Below are positions 1 to 5,137 of a DNA stretch of 5,670 bases, piece after piece. The DNA is from Acidobacteria bacterium UBA2994 (GTDB lineage: Bacteria > Acidobacteriota > Vicinamibacteria > Vicinamibacterales > UBA8438), in NCBI GenBank assembly GCA_002346545.1, contig DEAA01000035.1, positions 65,169 to 70,838 on the forward strand, written 5' to 3'. A program made the translations under genes and the position numbers. Below the pieces are notes generated by a model, which worked only from the letters and a program-made list of their open reading frames with translations, was not told the origin of the DNA and did not search any database. Each line of letters starts with the position of its first letter. The stretch's first letter is position 1.

Positions 1-332
1 GCGTCGTTATACCAGAATTCGTCGATCTTGAATCCTGCCAGGTGTCCCAGAGACACGTTCTTGATCACGAAGGTTGTAACCACTTCACTTCCTTCGCGGC
101 GGGGTTGTGGCTGAAGGTAGCCGATCTGGCCTGGGCCGCGCACGGTCGCGACCAGCTGCACAGCGTCGTCACCCTCCATTGCCTCGAGGAGCGGTCGCAG
201 CTGCACGTCGGGGAGCGACATATCGATCATCGCGCCCTCAGGCACTTCTACTTCTTCTTCTCCGCCGCAACCGGTCGCCGCCACGCTGACGACCATTACT
301 CCGAGCAGCGCCGCTAGCTTCGCGCGTCTCAT
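1..332 (-). CDS. Putative lipoprotein, N-terminal part (gene continues past the left edge)
   Basis: About 110 codons are visible from an ATG at 332-330; the 3' end lies outside the window. The start is supported by a GGAGGT ribosome-binding site 7 bases upstream and a promoter further up. The N-terminus is a lipoprotein signal: basic residues 2-5 (RRAK), a hydrophobic core at about 6-20, then the lipobox-like A19-T20-G21-C22. After Cys22 come two glycines and an acidic stretch (EEEVEV). Lack of Asp at +2 fits outer-membrane sorting by the Lol rule. The mature part is hydrophilic with beta-like alternation. Residues near 90-108 (VIKNVSLGHLAGFKIDEFWY) recall beta-sandwich domains of the FxLYD type, but this is a weak visual match. 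Function is unknown. It is separated from the upstream operon by 91 bases and has its own promoter, so it is probably a separate transcription unit. Confidence 0.82.
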   Translation of the reverse strand, partial: MRRAKLAALLGVMVVSVAATGCGGEEEVEVPEGAMIDMSLPDVQLRPLLEAMEGDDAVQLVATVRGPGQIGYLQPQPRREGSEVVTTFVIKNVSLGHLAGFKIDEFWYND

Positions 333-339
333 GTGCACC

Positions 340-345
340 ACCTCC
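340..345 (-). promoter_or_regulatory. Ribosome-binding site of the lipoprotein gene
   Basis: The minus strand reads GGAGGT here, a near-perfect Shine-Dalgarno sequence, with 7 bases between it and the ATG at 332-330. It fixes the start of the lipoprotein gene and is the clearest ribosome-binding site at the left end of the window. Confidence 0.8.
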
Positions 346-370
346 GGGATTGTACCCAGTAGAACGAACC

Positions 371-393
371 GGCGGATTATATGGCGCTCCGCC
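371..393. repeat. Inverted repeat bracketing the -10 box
   Basis: GGCGGA (371-376) and TCCGCC (388-393) form a 6-bp inverted repeat with an 11-base centre. The TATAAT of the proposed promoter (381-376) lies within it and shares its last base with one arm. It could be an operator, or by read-through a weak hairpin. No T-tract follows, so it is not a convincing intrinsic terminator. A short alternative stem, GGCG-CTC-CGCC (383-393), uses one of the same arms. Confidence 0.4.
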
Positions 394-405
394 GACAAAC
401 TTCAA
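376..405 (-). promoter_or_regulatory. Sigma70-like promoter for the lipoprotein gene
   Basis: On the minus strand TTGAAG (405-400) and a consensus TATAAT (381-376) are separated by 18 bases. Transcription would start near 369, leaving a leader of roughly 37 bases before the ATG at 332. The position, in the 91-base gap after the zinc-ribbon gene, is right for a promoter of the downstream lipoprotein. It is the only strong promoter-like match I noticed in the window. The call rests on consensus matching only. Confidence 0.6.
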
Positions 406-423
406 CTAGCGATCAGGATCTTC

Positions 424-882
424 CTACATCTCGCCGTTCCAGTCTTCTGGCTCGGCGTGGTTGGTTCGGAAGATCTCCAGATGCCACTTGCCACCGCCCC
501 ACGGTTCGATGACCTCTGCCGCGACCACATCGACCAGGATCTCGGCGAACGAACGACCCTCAGGGTCGCCTTCTAGATGATACGCCGGTTCGTCCCAGCC
601 GAACGTCTGGTATAGCACCAGCGTCAGGAAGAGGTCGTATCCGTCATCGACCACGATGAGCTGACCACAGGGCCGTTTCAGCGTCGAGTGGTAGACGAGA
701 TACTTCTCGGCGCTGTGCGCCCTGATGTAGCGTTTGAGCGCCAGCTCCCGGGCCACGATGTCCTCGACAGCGATCTTTTTGTCCCAGCAGTCGTGGCAAT
801 ACTTCGCTTCGCCGCGAGGTTCGGACACCTCCTTCGCGCCGCAGAGCGTGCATTTGGACTGCGTCGCCGATCGTGGGACCAT
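424..882 (-). CDS. Zinc-ribbon protein of unknown function
   Basis: This 152-residue protein is not one I recognise. Near its N-terminus are two CxxC pairs, C11-x2-C14 and C29-x2-C32, 14 residues apart, the arrangement of a treble-clef or zinc-ribbon metal site. The rest (about 35-152) looks like a small soluble alpha/beta domain with a conserved-looking core (LIVVDDGYDLFLTLVLYQTF) and an acidic, Trp-containing C-terminus. There is no signal peptide or membrane segment. The ATG at 882-880 is the first possible start because an in-frame TAA lies four codons upstream. The ribosome-binding site is weak (GGGG about 12 bases upstream). The gene begins 34 bases after the VOC gene ends and is probably co-transcribed with it. 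Possible roles include RNA or nucleotide binding, but nothing here decides that. The reading frame is secure; the function is open. Confidence 0.8.
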   Translation of the reverse strand: MVPRSATQSKCTLCGAKEVSEPRGEAKYCHDCWDKKIAVEDIVARELALKRYIRAHSAEKYLVYHSTLKRPCGQLIVVDDGYDLFLTLVLYQTFGWDEPAYHLEGDPEGRSFAEILVDVVAAEVIEPWGGGKWHLEIFRTNHAEPEDWNGEM

Positions 883-916
883 CCCGCGATCTTACCCCGA
901 GACGAGGGGGATGAGC

Positions 917-1336
917 TTACGGGTGGGCCTCGAAAGCAATCGGCACGATGCTGATCGGGGGGTGGTGGATGATCTGGACGATGTTTCCGTCCGGATCTCG
1001 GACGTAGAGGGAACGCGCGCCGTCCCGGTGGGTGCGAGGCGCGGCGTGGAGCGCGATGCCGTGCTCACCGAGGTAGGTGGCCCAGCGGTCGACGTCGTCG
1101 GCCGTGGGCACGATCAGCCCGATATGATCGAGCGGGCCGCCGTCCAGGACTCGGTCGCCCGCGGCGCGGTGTAGCGCGAGGTTGTCTGAGCCGGAGGAGA
1201 GGTAGACGTTGTCGCCGTTCGGTTCCCACTCGATCGCGAACCCGAGGCGCTCGATGTAGAAGTGCTTCATCTGGTCGTAGGCGGTCGCATAGAGCGCGAC
1301 GTGACGCAGGCCGAGATGTGAAGGACGCTCGATCAT
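917..1336 (-). CDS. VOC-superfamily (glyoxalase/bleomycin-resistance fold) protein
   Basis: The 139-residue protein has the two-module beta-alpha-beta-beta-beta plan of the vicinal oxygen chelate fold. Module 1 starts at LRHVALYA (10-17), with helix and FYIERLGF (26-33); module 2 starts at LDHIGLIV (69-76) and ends in VRDPDGNIVQII (112-123), the usual signature of the last strand. Members bind a divalent metal and act as lyases, isomerases, dioxygenases or thiol transferases in the cytoplasm. The usual ligand positions appear to be H12, H56, H71 and Q121. In glyoxalase I the second and fourth are Glu, so H56 and Q121 are unusual and the substrate cannot be named. The ATG at 1336-1334 overlaps by ATGA the stop of the broken phosphorylase-like frame upstream, which suggests ancestral translational coupling. 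No strong ribosome-binding site is visible. Confidence 0.88.
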   Translation of the reverse strand: MIERPSHLGLRHVALYATAYDQMKHFYIERLGFAIEWEPNGDNVYLSSGSDNLALHRAAGDRVLDGGPLDHIGLIVPTADDVDRWATYLGEHGIALHAAPRTHRDGARSLYVRDPDGNIVQIIHHPPISIVPIAFEAHP

Positions 1337-1484
1337 CGGTTCAGTGTATCGCCGCTCTTTTCGATGGCCGGTGTATATATCGTCTCGACGTACTCCTGGA
1401 CCACGCCGCGGGTGGTGAAGCTCGGCACCACGACTTGATCCGAGCCTGCGGCGGTTTAAGTTCCTCGAGCCCCATCGTGGTCAT
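1333..1484 (-). pseudogene. Broken gene: remnant resembling the C-terminus of alpha-glucan (glycogen) phosphorylase
   Basis: The stretch between the dehydratase and the VOC gene reads in two frames. From 1455 to 1333 one frame is open for 40 residues and contains FTTRGVVQEYVETIYTPA, which closely recalls the extreme C-terminus of GlgP-type phosphorylases (pattern F-S/T-x-x-R-M-V-x-E-Y-V-E-x-x-Y-x-P-A). That frame is closed upstream by a TAA at 1458-1456 and has no plausible start. A second frame begins with an ATG at 1484-1482 that overlaps the dehydratase stop by ATGA, and runs 47 codons to 1341 with a low-quality sequence (KPPQARIKSWCRASPP). The remnant's own stop (1335-1333) overlaps the VOC start by ATGA. 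The simplest reading is a phosphorylase gene that once sat here and was lost by internal deletion plus frameshift. Alternatives are an assembly indel in a short real gene, or chance. Similarity is judged from memory. Confidence 0.5.
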
Positions 1485-2497
1485 AGCGTAGTGTCTCCAG
1501 GTGCTGCGGGCGTCTCGCCCTGCAAGATCGTCGCGAACACGGTCGGGGCGATGTTGCCGCCCGAGACAATGGCGGCGATCGGTCCCGGGCCGGCACGCCC
1601 GGTGAGCGCGGCGGCAACGGCGCATCCAGCGGCGCCCTCGCTGATGACGTGCGCCCCCGCGGCAGTGGCTCGCATGGCGTCCGCGATCTCGTCGAGCGAG
1701 ACCACGATGGTGTCGTCGACGAGGTCCCGTAGCAGCGGCCACATCGAAGGGGTGACGGACTGCCCGCCGCAGCCGTCCACGAACGACGCCCGCCAACTGG
1801 GCGCGACGCTGGCTCGGCCCTTGGCTATTGATGCGGAGAGCGGCGCGGCGGTTTCAGGCTCGGCCGCGTAGACCCGCACCCCAGGCTTCAGCGCCTTGAC
1901 CGCGGTAGCCACGCCGGAGATCAGGCCCCCGCCACCGACCGAGACCACGACCGCGGCAATGTCCGGCAGCTCCGCCATCAGTTCCAGGCCCACAGTCCCA
2001 TTGCCGCAGATGAAGTCATCGTCGTCGAAGGGATGAATGAAGTGTCCAGGAAGCCGGTCAGCGACGCGTGCCTCCACGACGTGCCAGGCATCGTCGTAGG
2101 TGGTGGTGACGATACGCGCCCCCAGTCGCTCGATCGCGTCGATCTTGGCCGCTGGGGCGGTCTCGATCACGAGGGCCGAGCAGGAAAGTCCAGCTTCGCG
2201 TGCCGCGAGCGCCACGCCCTGCGCTGCGTTGCCCGCGCTCACGGTCCAGACGCCAGACGCCCCGGCGTTCGTGCCCAGTCGGGCAACGGCATTGGCAGCC
2301 CCGCGGACCTTGAAGGCGCCGATCGGTTGCAGGTTCTCGAGCTTCAGATACAGGCGGTCCCCGGGATCGGTGGCGCGGCGGGCTCGTTCCCGGACCGGTG
2401 TGAGGGGACGAAACGGTACCAGTGGCGTGCGCCGAGCGACTCGATAGACCGCGGGTGCCGCGGCCATGATGCGCTCCAGCGTGACGTCATGTGACAT
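1481..2497 (-). CDS. PLP-dependent serine/threonine dehydratase-like protein (fold type II)
   Basis: Numbering is from an upstream in-frame GTG at 2503; subtract 2 for the ATG start used here. The protein has the fold-type II signature KLENLQPIGAFKVRGA, with K65 as the PLP Schiff-base lysine. SAGN (89-92) binds the substrate carboxylate, and the glycine loop GGGGL (190-194) holds the PLP phosphate. The segment HPFDDDDFICGNGTVGLEL (157-175) is typical of threonine/serine dehydratases and serine racemases. At about 338 residues there is room only for the catalytic domain, with no C-terminal ACT regulatory domain, so it resembles the catabolic TdcB type rather than the allosteric IlvA type. The usual TGSFK motif reads IGAFK. 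The expected reaction is deamination of L-threonine or L-serine to a 2-oxo acid and ammonia; racemase activity is possible. I prefer the ATG at 2497 because AGGG lies 5 bases upstream, whereas the GTG abuts that motif. It follows nadK by 35 bases. Confidence 0.9.
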   Translation of the reverse strand: MSHDVTLERIMAAAPAVYRVARRTPLVPFRPLTPVRERARRATDPGDRLYLKLENLQPIGAFKVRGAANAVARLGTNAGASGVWTVSAGNAAQGVALAAREAGLSCSALVIETAPAAKIDAIERLGARIVTTTYDDAWHVVEARVADRLPGHFIHPFDDDDFICGNGTVGLELMAELPDIAAVVVSVGGGGLISGVATAVKALKPGVRVYAAEPETAAPLSASIAKGRASVAPSWRASFVDGCGGQSVTPSMWPLLRDLVDDTIVVSLDEIADAMRATAAGAHVISEGAAGCAVAAALTGRAGPGPIAAIVSGGNIAPTVFATILQGETPAAPGDTTL

Positions 2498-2532
2498 CGG
2501 CACCCTGCCAGTGTCCGCTCGCCGGACCCGGC

Positions 2533-3429
2533 TCAGCGCTCGGCCCAGCGAAGCTTCTCACGCAGCACCGCGAAGTAGGGACGCGCGGCCGCACGGATGA
2601 CCCGCAGTGGCCGTTCGGCCGCGTCGATGGTGACCACGTCGCCGCACTCGAGCCGATGGCCCGCCTGACCGTCGAAGCTGACGAACGCTTCGGTCGAACG
2701 TAGATCGAGTTCGGGGTGGATCTGGATGGCCGGGTTTTCCGGCAACACGATGGGCCGATTAGTCAAGGTATGCGGCGCAATGGGCGTCAGCACGACGGAC
2801 TCGACCAGCGGGTGCACGATGGGGCCGCCCGCCGACAGGTTGTAGGCGGTGGATCCGGTGGGGGTGGCGACGATGAGCCCGTCGGCGCGGAACCGGGCCA
2901 CGAACTGATCGCCCACCGTTACCGAGAGGTCTAGGATGCCGGACAGCGCGCTCTTGGTGATTACCACGTCGTTGAGGACGATCTCCTCCGCCAGCACCTC
3001 ATCCTCGCGCACGACGCGCGACCGGAGCATCCGTCGGCGGTCGACCCGGGCGGCGCCGTCCACCACTAAGGCTAGCGCGTCGGAGAGCTCCGGAAGGGTG
3101 GTCTCGGTGAGGAAGCCCAGACTGCCGAAGTTAATGGCCAGAATCGGGGGATCGGAGTCCGACCGTGCGATCAGACGCGCCATGCCGAGGAGGGTGCCGT
3201 CACCCCCGAGGACAAGGATGAGGTCCGTGGTGTCCGGGAGGTCGGCGGCGTCGCAGGTGTTGATGCCGGCCAGCCCGGTCATATCGGCGGTGGCACGCTC
3301 CACGACTGGCTCGATCTGCCGGCTTTCCAGCCATGCCACCACGTCGGTCACGACTTGCGCCGCCGCTTCAAGTCCGGCCTTGGCGACGATCCCGACACGC
3401 GCGATTGTGGGGAGGGACGACTCGGACAC
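2533..3429 (-). CDS. nadK: NAD kinase
   Basis: The 298-residue protein phosphorylates NAD to NADP in the cytoplasm using ATP or polyphosphate. It carries the family's landmarks in order: GGDGT at 75-79 (nucleotide phosphate and catalytic Asp77), NFGSLGFLT at 100-108, the ND motif at 153-154 that contacts NAD, and ADGLIVATPTGSTAYNLSAG at 182-201, the glycine/serine-rich loop of the C-terminal beta domain. Length is normal for a bacterial NadK. The start is a GTG at 3429-3427, 7 bases after the tlyA stop; no ATG fits the N-terminal alignment better. A G-rich stretch that could bind the ribosome lies in a hairpin overlapping the tlyA stop, so nadK translation may depend on tlyA translation. The tlyA-nadK linkage is common in many bacteria and supports both calls. 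Confidence 0.97.
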   Translation of the reverse strand: MSESSLPTIARVGIVAKAGLEAAAQVVTDVVAWLESRQIEPVVERATADMTGLAGINTCDAADLPDTTDLILVLGGDGTLLGMARLIARSDSDPPILAINFGSLGFLTETTLPELSDALALVVDGAARVDRRRMLRSRVVREDEVLAEEIVLNDVVITKSALSGILDLSVTVGDQFVARFRADGLIVATPTGSTAYNLSAGGPIVHPLVESVVLTPIAPHTLTNRPIVLPENPAIQIHPELDLRSTEAFVSFDGQAGHRLECGDVVTIDAAERPLRVIRAAARPYFAVLREKLRWAER

Positions 3430-3436
3430 TGGTGCA

Positions 3437-3460
3437 CTAGCCCCCGGCGCCCGGCGCTAG
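3437..3460 (-). other. Hairpin over the tlyA stop, just upstream of the nadK start
   Basis: The outer arms CTAGC and GCTAG (plus-strand 3437-3441 and 3456-3460) and the inner arms CCGG/CCGG (3444-3447 and 3451-3454) around a 3-base loop give a nine-pair stem with a small asymmetric bulge. The tlyA TAG (3439-3437) lies in the stem, and the GGGG that could serve as the nadK ribosome-binding site lies in the stem and bulge. The nadK GTG starts 7 bases beyond. The structure is a prediction by eye and the region is GC-rich. Confidence 0.4.
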
Positions 3461-4198
3461 GCGGAGATGGAGGAAGAACTCTCGATTCCCTTCGGCGCCC
3501 CGAATGGGCGACGGGGTCGTGGCCACAGATGTCAATCCTACCTCAGCAGCTCGGGCCGCGACATCGTGAACGACCCGCTCGTGGATCGAGGGATCACGCA
3601 CCACACCTCCCCGTCCTACCTCGATGCGCCCAGCCTCGAACTGCGGTTTGACGAGCGCGACGAGATCGCCGTCTGGCGCTAGCAGGGCCGGAAGCCGGTC
3701 GAGAAAGTAGCGGACTGAGATGAAGGACACATCCACCGTGATCACGCCAAACGGCTGCAGTTCCGGTGGCAGGGTCTCGGGCGTCACCGAGCCGATGTGC
3801 TGGCGCTCGCGAACCACTACCCGCTCGTCGCGGCGGAGCTTCCAGGCGAGCTGGCCGTGACCCACGTCGAGAGCCACTACCGTGCGTGCGCCGCGAGCGA
3901 GGAGGACATCGGTGAAACCTCCGGTCGAGGCGCCGACGTCCAGCCCGGTGCGTCCCGAGGGGTCGACCGCAAAGATGTCGAGCGCGTGTGACAGCTTGAG
4001 CCCGCCCCGCCCCACCCAGGGGTGGTCGGGGCGCTCCAGCGACAGTTCTGCCTGGGCGTCGACCATCGAGCCCGCCTTGGTCACGGTCTGTCCGTCGACG
4101 CGAACTTGCCCGGCCAGGATCAGGGCCTGACCGCGACTGCGTGACTCGACAAGACCTCGCTCATGGAGGAGCGTATCCAGTCTGATTCGAGCCGGCAT
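3437..4198 (-). CDS. tlyA: TlyA-family 16S/23S rRNA methyltransferase (S4 domain plus FtsJ-like domain)
   Basis: The 253-residue protein begins with an S4 RNA-binding domain (about 5-60; RIRLDTLLHERGLVESRSRG, then AGQVRVDG), followed by the linker VGRGGLKL (62-69) and an FtsJ-like SAM-dependent methyltransferase domain. The SAM-binding loop is LDVGASTGGFTDVLL (86-100). K68, D156 (VDVSFIS), K184 (LVKPQFE) and E240 (GNREFF) match the K-D-K-E set described for TlyA. The family 2'-O-methylates cytidines in 16S and 23S rRNA and was first named haemolysin, a label that should not be read as toxin activity. Its length is about that of short TlyA proteins. One oddity is that the usual N-x-R after the SAM-binding region reads QHIGS at 133-137. 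The ATG at 4198 lies 6 bases after the prenyl synthase stop with no clear ribosome-binding site, suggesting coupled translation. Confidence 0.94.
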   Translation of the reverse strand: MPARIRLDTLLHERGLVESRSRGQALILAGQVRVDGQTVTKAGSMVDAQAELSLERPDHPWVGRGGLKLSHALDIFAVDPSGRTGLDVGASTGGFTDVLLARGARTVVALDVGHGQLAWKLRRDERVVVRERQHIGSVTPETLPPELQPFGVITVDVSFISVRYFLDRLPALLAPDGDLVALVKPQFEAGRIEVGRGGVVRDPSIHERVVHDVAARAAEVGLTSVATTPSPIRGAEGNREFFLHLRLAPGAGG

Positions 4199-4204
4199 CG
4201 CTGA

Positions 4205-5137
4205 CTAGTGGGTCCGCCCGACAACCCACGCCGCGATGGCGTCCAGCCGTTTCCCGCCAAGCCCGGCGGTGGCGAGCGCCGCTCGAGCCGCCTCGACAGC
4301 TTCGGACGCCAGGGTTCTGGAGCGATCCAGGCCGTAGAGGGCGGGATAGGTCGGCTTTCCCGCGGCGGCATCCTTGCCGGCCGTCTTGCCGAGGTTGGCC
4401 GCGTCGCCTTCGACATCGAGAATGTCGTCGACGATCTGGAAGGCTAGGCCGAGCTGCGCCGCGTAGGTGTCCACAGCATGGGTAGCCGGAGTATCCGCTC
4501 CGCCCAGGATGGCGCCGCTGACCGCCGCGGCACGAATCAAGGCGCCGGTCTTGCGCGCATGTATCTCACGGAGCGCCTGTCGCGCCTCCTCGCTCGAGGC
4601 ACCGTCGGTGGCTTCCCCGGTCGCGGCGAGATCGAGCGCCTGTCCACCGACCATCCCGATCGCGCCTGCGGCCTCAGCAAGACAGGCGGAGGCTCTGAGG
4701 TGGCGAGCCACGAGCGTAGGCGACGCATCGGGGGTGTGCTGCCCGAGTACGACGAACGCTTGTGTCAGGAGGGCGTCGCCCACGAGAATCGCCAGTCCTT
4801 CACCGAACGCGATGTGGGCGGTCGGACGGCCACGGCGAAGATCGTCATCGTCCATTGCCGGCAGGTCATCGTGCACGAGGGAGTAGGTGTGGATTAGCTC
4901 GATAGCACACGCGGCCGGCATCGCCTCCGCGCGAGCGGCGGCCTCGCCGACTGCCTCGGCGGCGGCCAGAGCCAAGATCGGCCGCAACCGTTTGCCCCCG
5001 GCCATTAGGCTGTAGCGCATCGCTTCGGCCAGCCGTGTCGGGCAGGCGGGGGGGCGGGGGAGCGCAGCCTCAAGCGCAGCCTCAATCTCAAGGCGTCGCG
5101 CTTCGAGATAGCTCGCGAAGTCCGGTGCCTGACTCAC
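4205..5137 (-). CDS. ispA: Polyprenyl (farnesyl or geranylgeranyl) diphosphate synthase
   Basis: The 310-residue trans-prenyltransferase condenses isopentenyl diphosphate with allylic diphosphates in the cytoplasm. GGKRLRP (47-53) binds IPP. The first Asp-rich motif is DDLPAMD (90-96), of the DDxxxxD bacterial type, followed by DDDLRRGRPTAH. K196-T197 and the second Asp-rich motif DDILD (237-241) complete the site. YALYGLDRSR-like sequence after GKPTYP resembles E. coli IspA. Tyr85, five residues before the first motif, fits a short-chain product (C15 or C20), but which one cannot be decided from sequence. The start is a GTG (5137-5135) overlapping the xseB TGA as GTGA; a GGAGG lies 9 bases upstream inside a strong hairpin. 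In many bacteria dxs follows this gene, but here tlyA follows directly. Near the N-terminus are a 12-bp tandem duplication and a G/C homopolymer run, and the frame stays open through both. Confidence 0.95.
   Translation of the reverse strand: MSQAPDFASYLEARRLEIEAALEAALPRPPACPTRLAEAMRYSLMAGGKRLRPILALAAAEAVGEAAARAEAMPAACAIELIHTYSLVHDDLPAMDDDDLRRGRPTAHIAFGEGLAILVGDALLTQAFVVLGQHTPDASPTLVARHLRASACLAEAAGAIGMVGGQALDLAATGEATDGASSEEARQALREIHARKTGALIRAAAVSGAILGGADTPATHAVDTYAAQLGLAFQIVDDILDVEGDAANLGKTAGKDAAAGKPTYPALYGLDRSRTLASEAVEAARAALATAGLGGKRLDAIAAWVVGRTH
4208..4229 (-). other. Short hairpin at the end of the prenyl synthase gene, before tlyA
   Basis: On the minus strand GTGGGT and ACCCAC (plus-strand 4224-4229 and 4208-4213) pair as a 6-bp stem with a 10-base loop, immediately before the TAG stop at 4207-4205. 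There is no T-tract, so it is not a typical terminator. The tlyA ATG lies 9 bases beyond the stem. It may affect coupling or mRNA decay, or may be chance in GC-rich sequence. Confidence 0.25.
5040..5060 (+). other. G-rich run with four GGG tracts (possible G-quadruplex)
   Basis: The plus strand has GGG (5040-5042), seven Gs (5048-5054) and five Gs (5056-5060). These can be read as four GGG tracts with loops of 1-5 bases. The plus strand is the template for the prenyl synthase gene, where the run encodes a Pro-rich stretch (LPRPPACP, residues 26-33). The seven-base run is also a place where sequencing or replication slippage would be expected, yet the frame is intact. Confidence 0.35.
5061..5085. 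repeat. Perfect 12-bp tandem duplication in the prenyl synthase gene
   Basis: AGCGCAGCCTCA occurs at 5061-5072 and again at 5073-5084, with one further matching base. On the coding strand it encodes EAAL twice in the N-terminal helix (residues 19-26). The two copies are identical at the DNA level, which suggests a recent slippage duplication. It keeps the frame and lies outside the catalytic motifs. Confidence 0.8.

Noticed and set aside
895..909. CCCC-7 bases-GGGG hairpin between the VOC and zinc-ribbon genes
   Set aside because: Only four base pairs and no T-tract; too weak to call a terminator.
734..1174. Plus-strand open frame of 146 codons
   Set aside because: It straddles two convincing minus-strand genes (zinc-ribbon and VOC), has low-complexity translation and no motif; it is a shadow of GC-rich coding on the other strand.
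1365..1380. TATATAT as a possible -10 box for the VOC gene
   Set aside because: No matching -35 box at a suitable distance on the minus strand, and the bases encode I-Y-T in the phosphorylase-like frame.
1341..1796. Minus-strand open frame of 151 codons overlapping the dehydratase C-terminus
   Set aside because: Its upper part is Arg-rich and out of frame with the clear PLP enzyme. Only its final 48 codons (from 1484) fall outside the dehydratase, and those are treated under the broken gene.
2482..2489. Palindrome TGACGTCA
   Set aside because: It lies inside the first codons of the dehydratase; an 8-bp palindrome with no flanking symmetry or promoter is expected by chance.
2513..2532. Short hairpins between nadK and the dehydratase (GTCCG/CGGAC and GCCGG/CCGGC)
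   Set aside because: They are mutually exclusive 4-5 bp stems with no T-tract in GC-rich sequence, not distinguishable from chance.
4467..4897. Two overlapping plus-strand open frames inside the prenyl synthase gene
   Set aside because: They lie opposite a gene with all its catalytic motifs, and their Ser/Arg/Ala-rich translations look like antisense of GC-rich codons.
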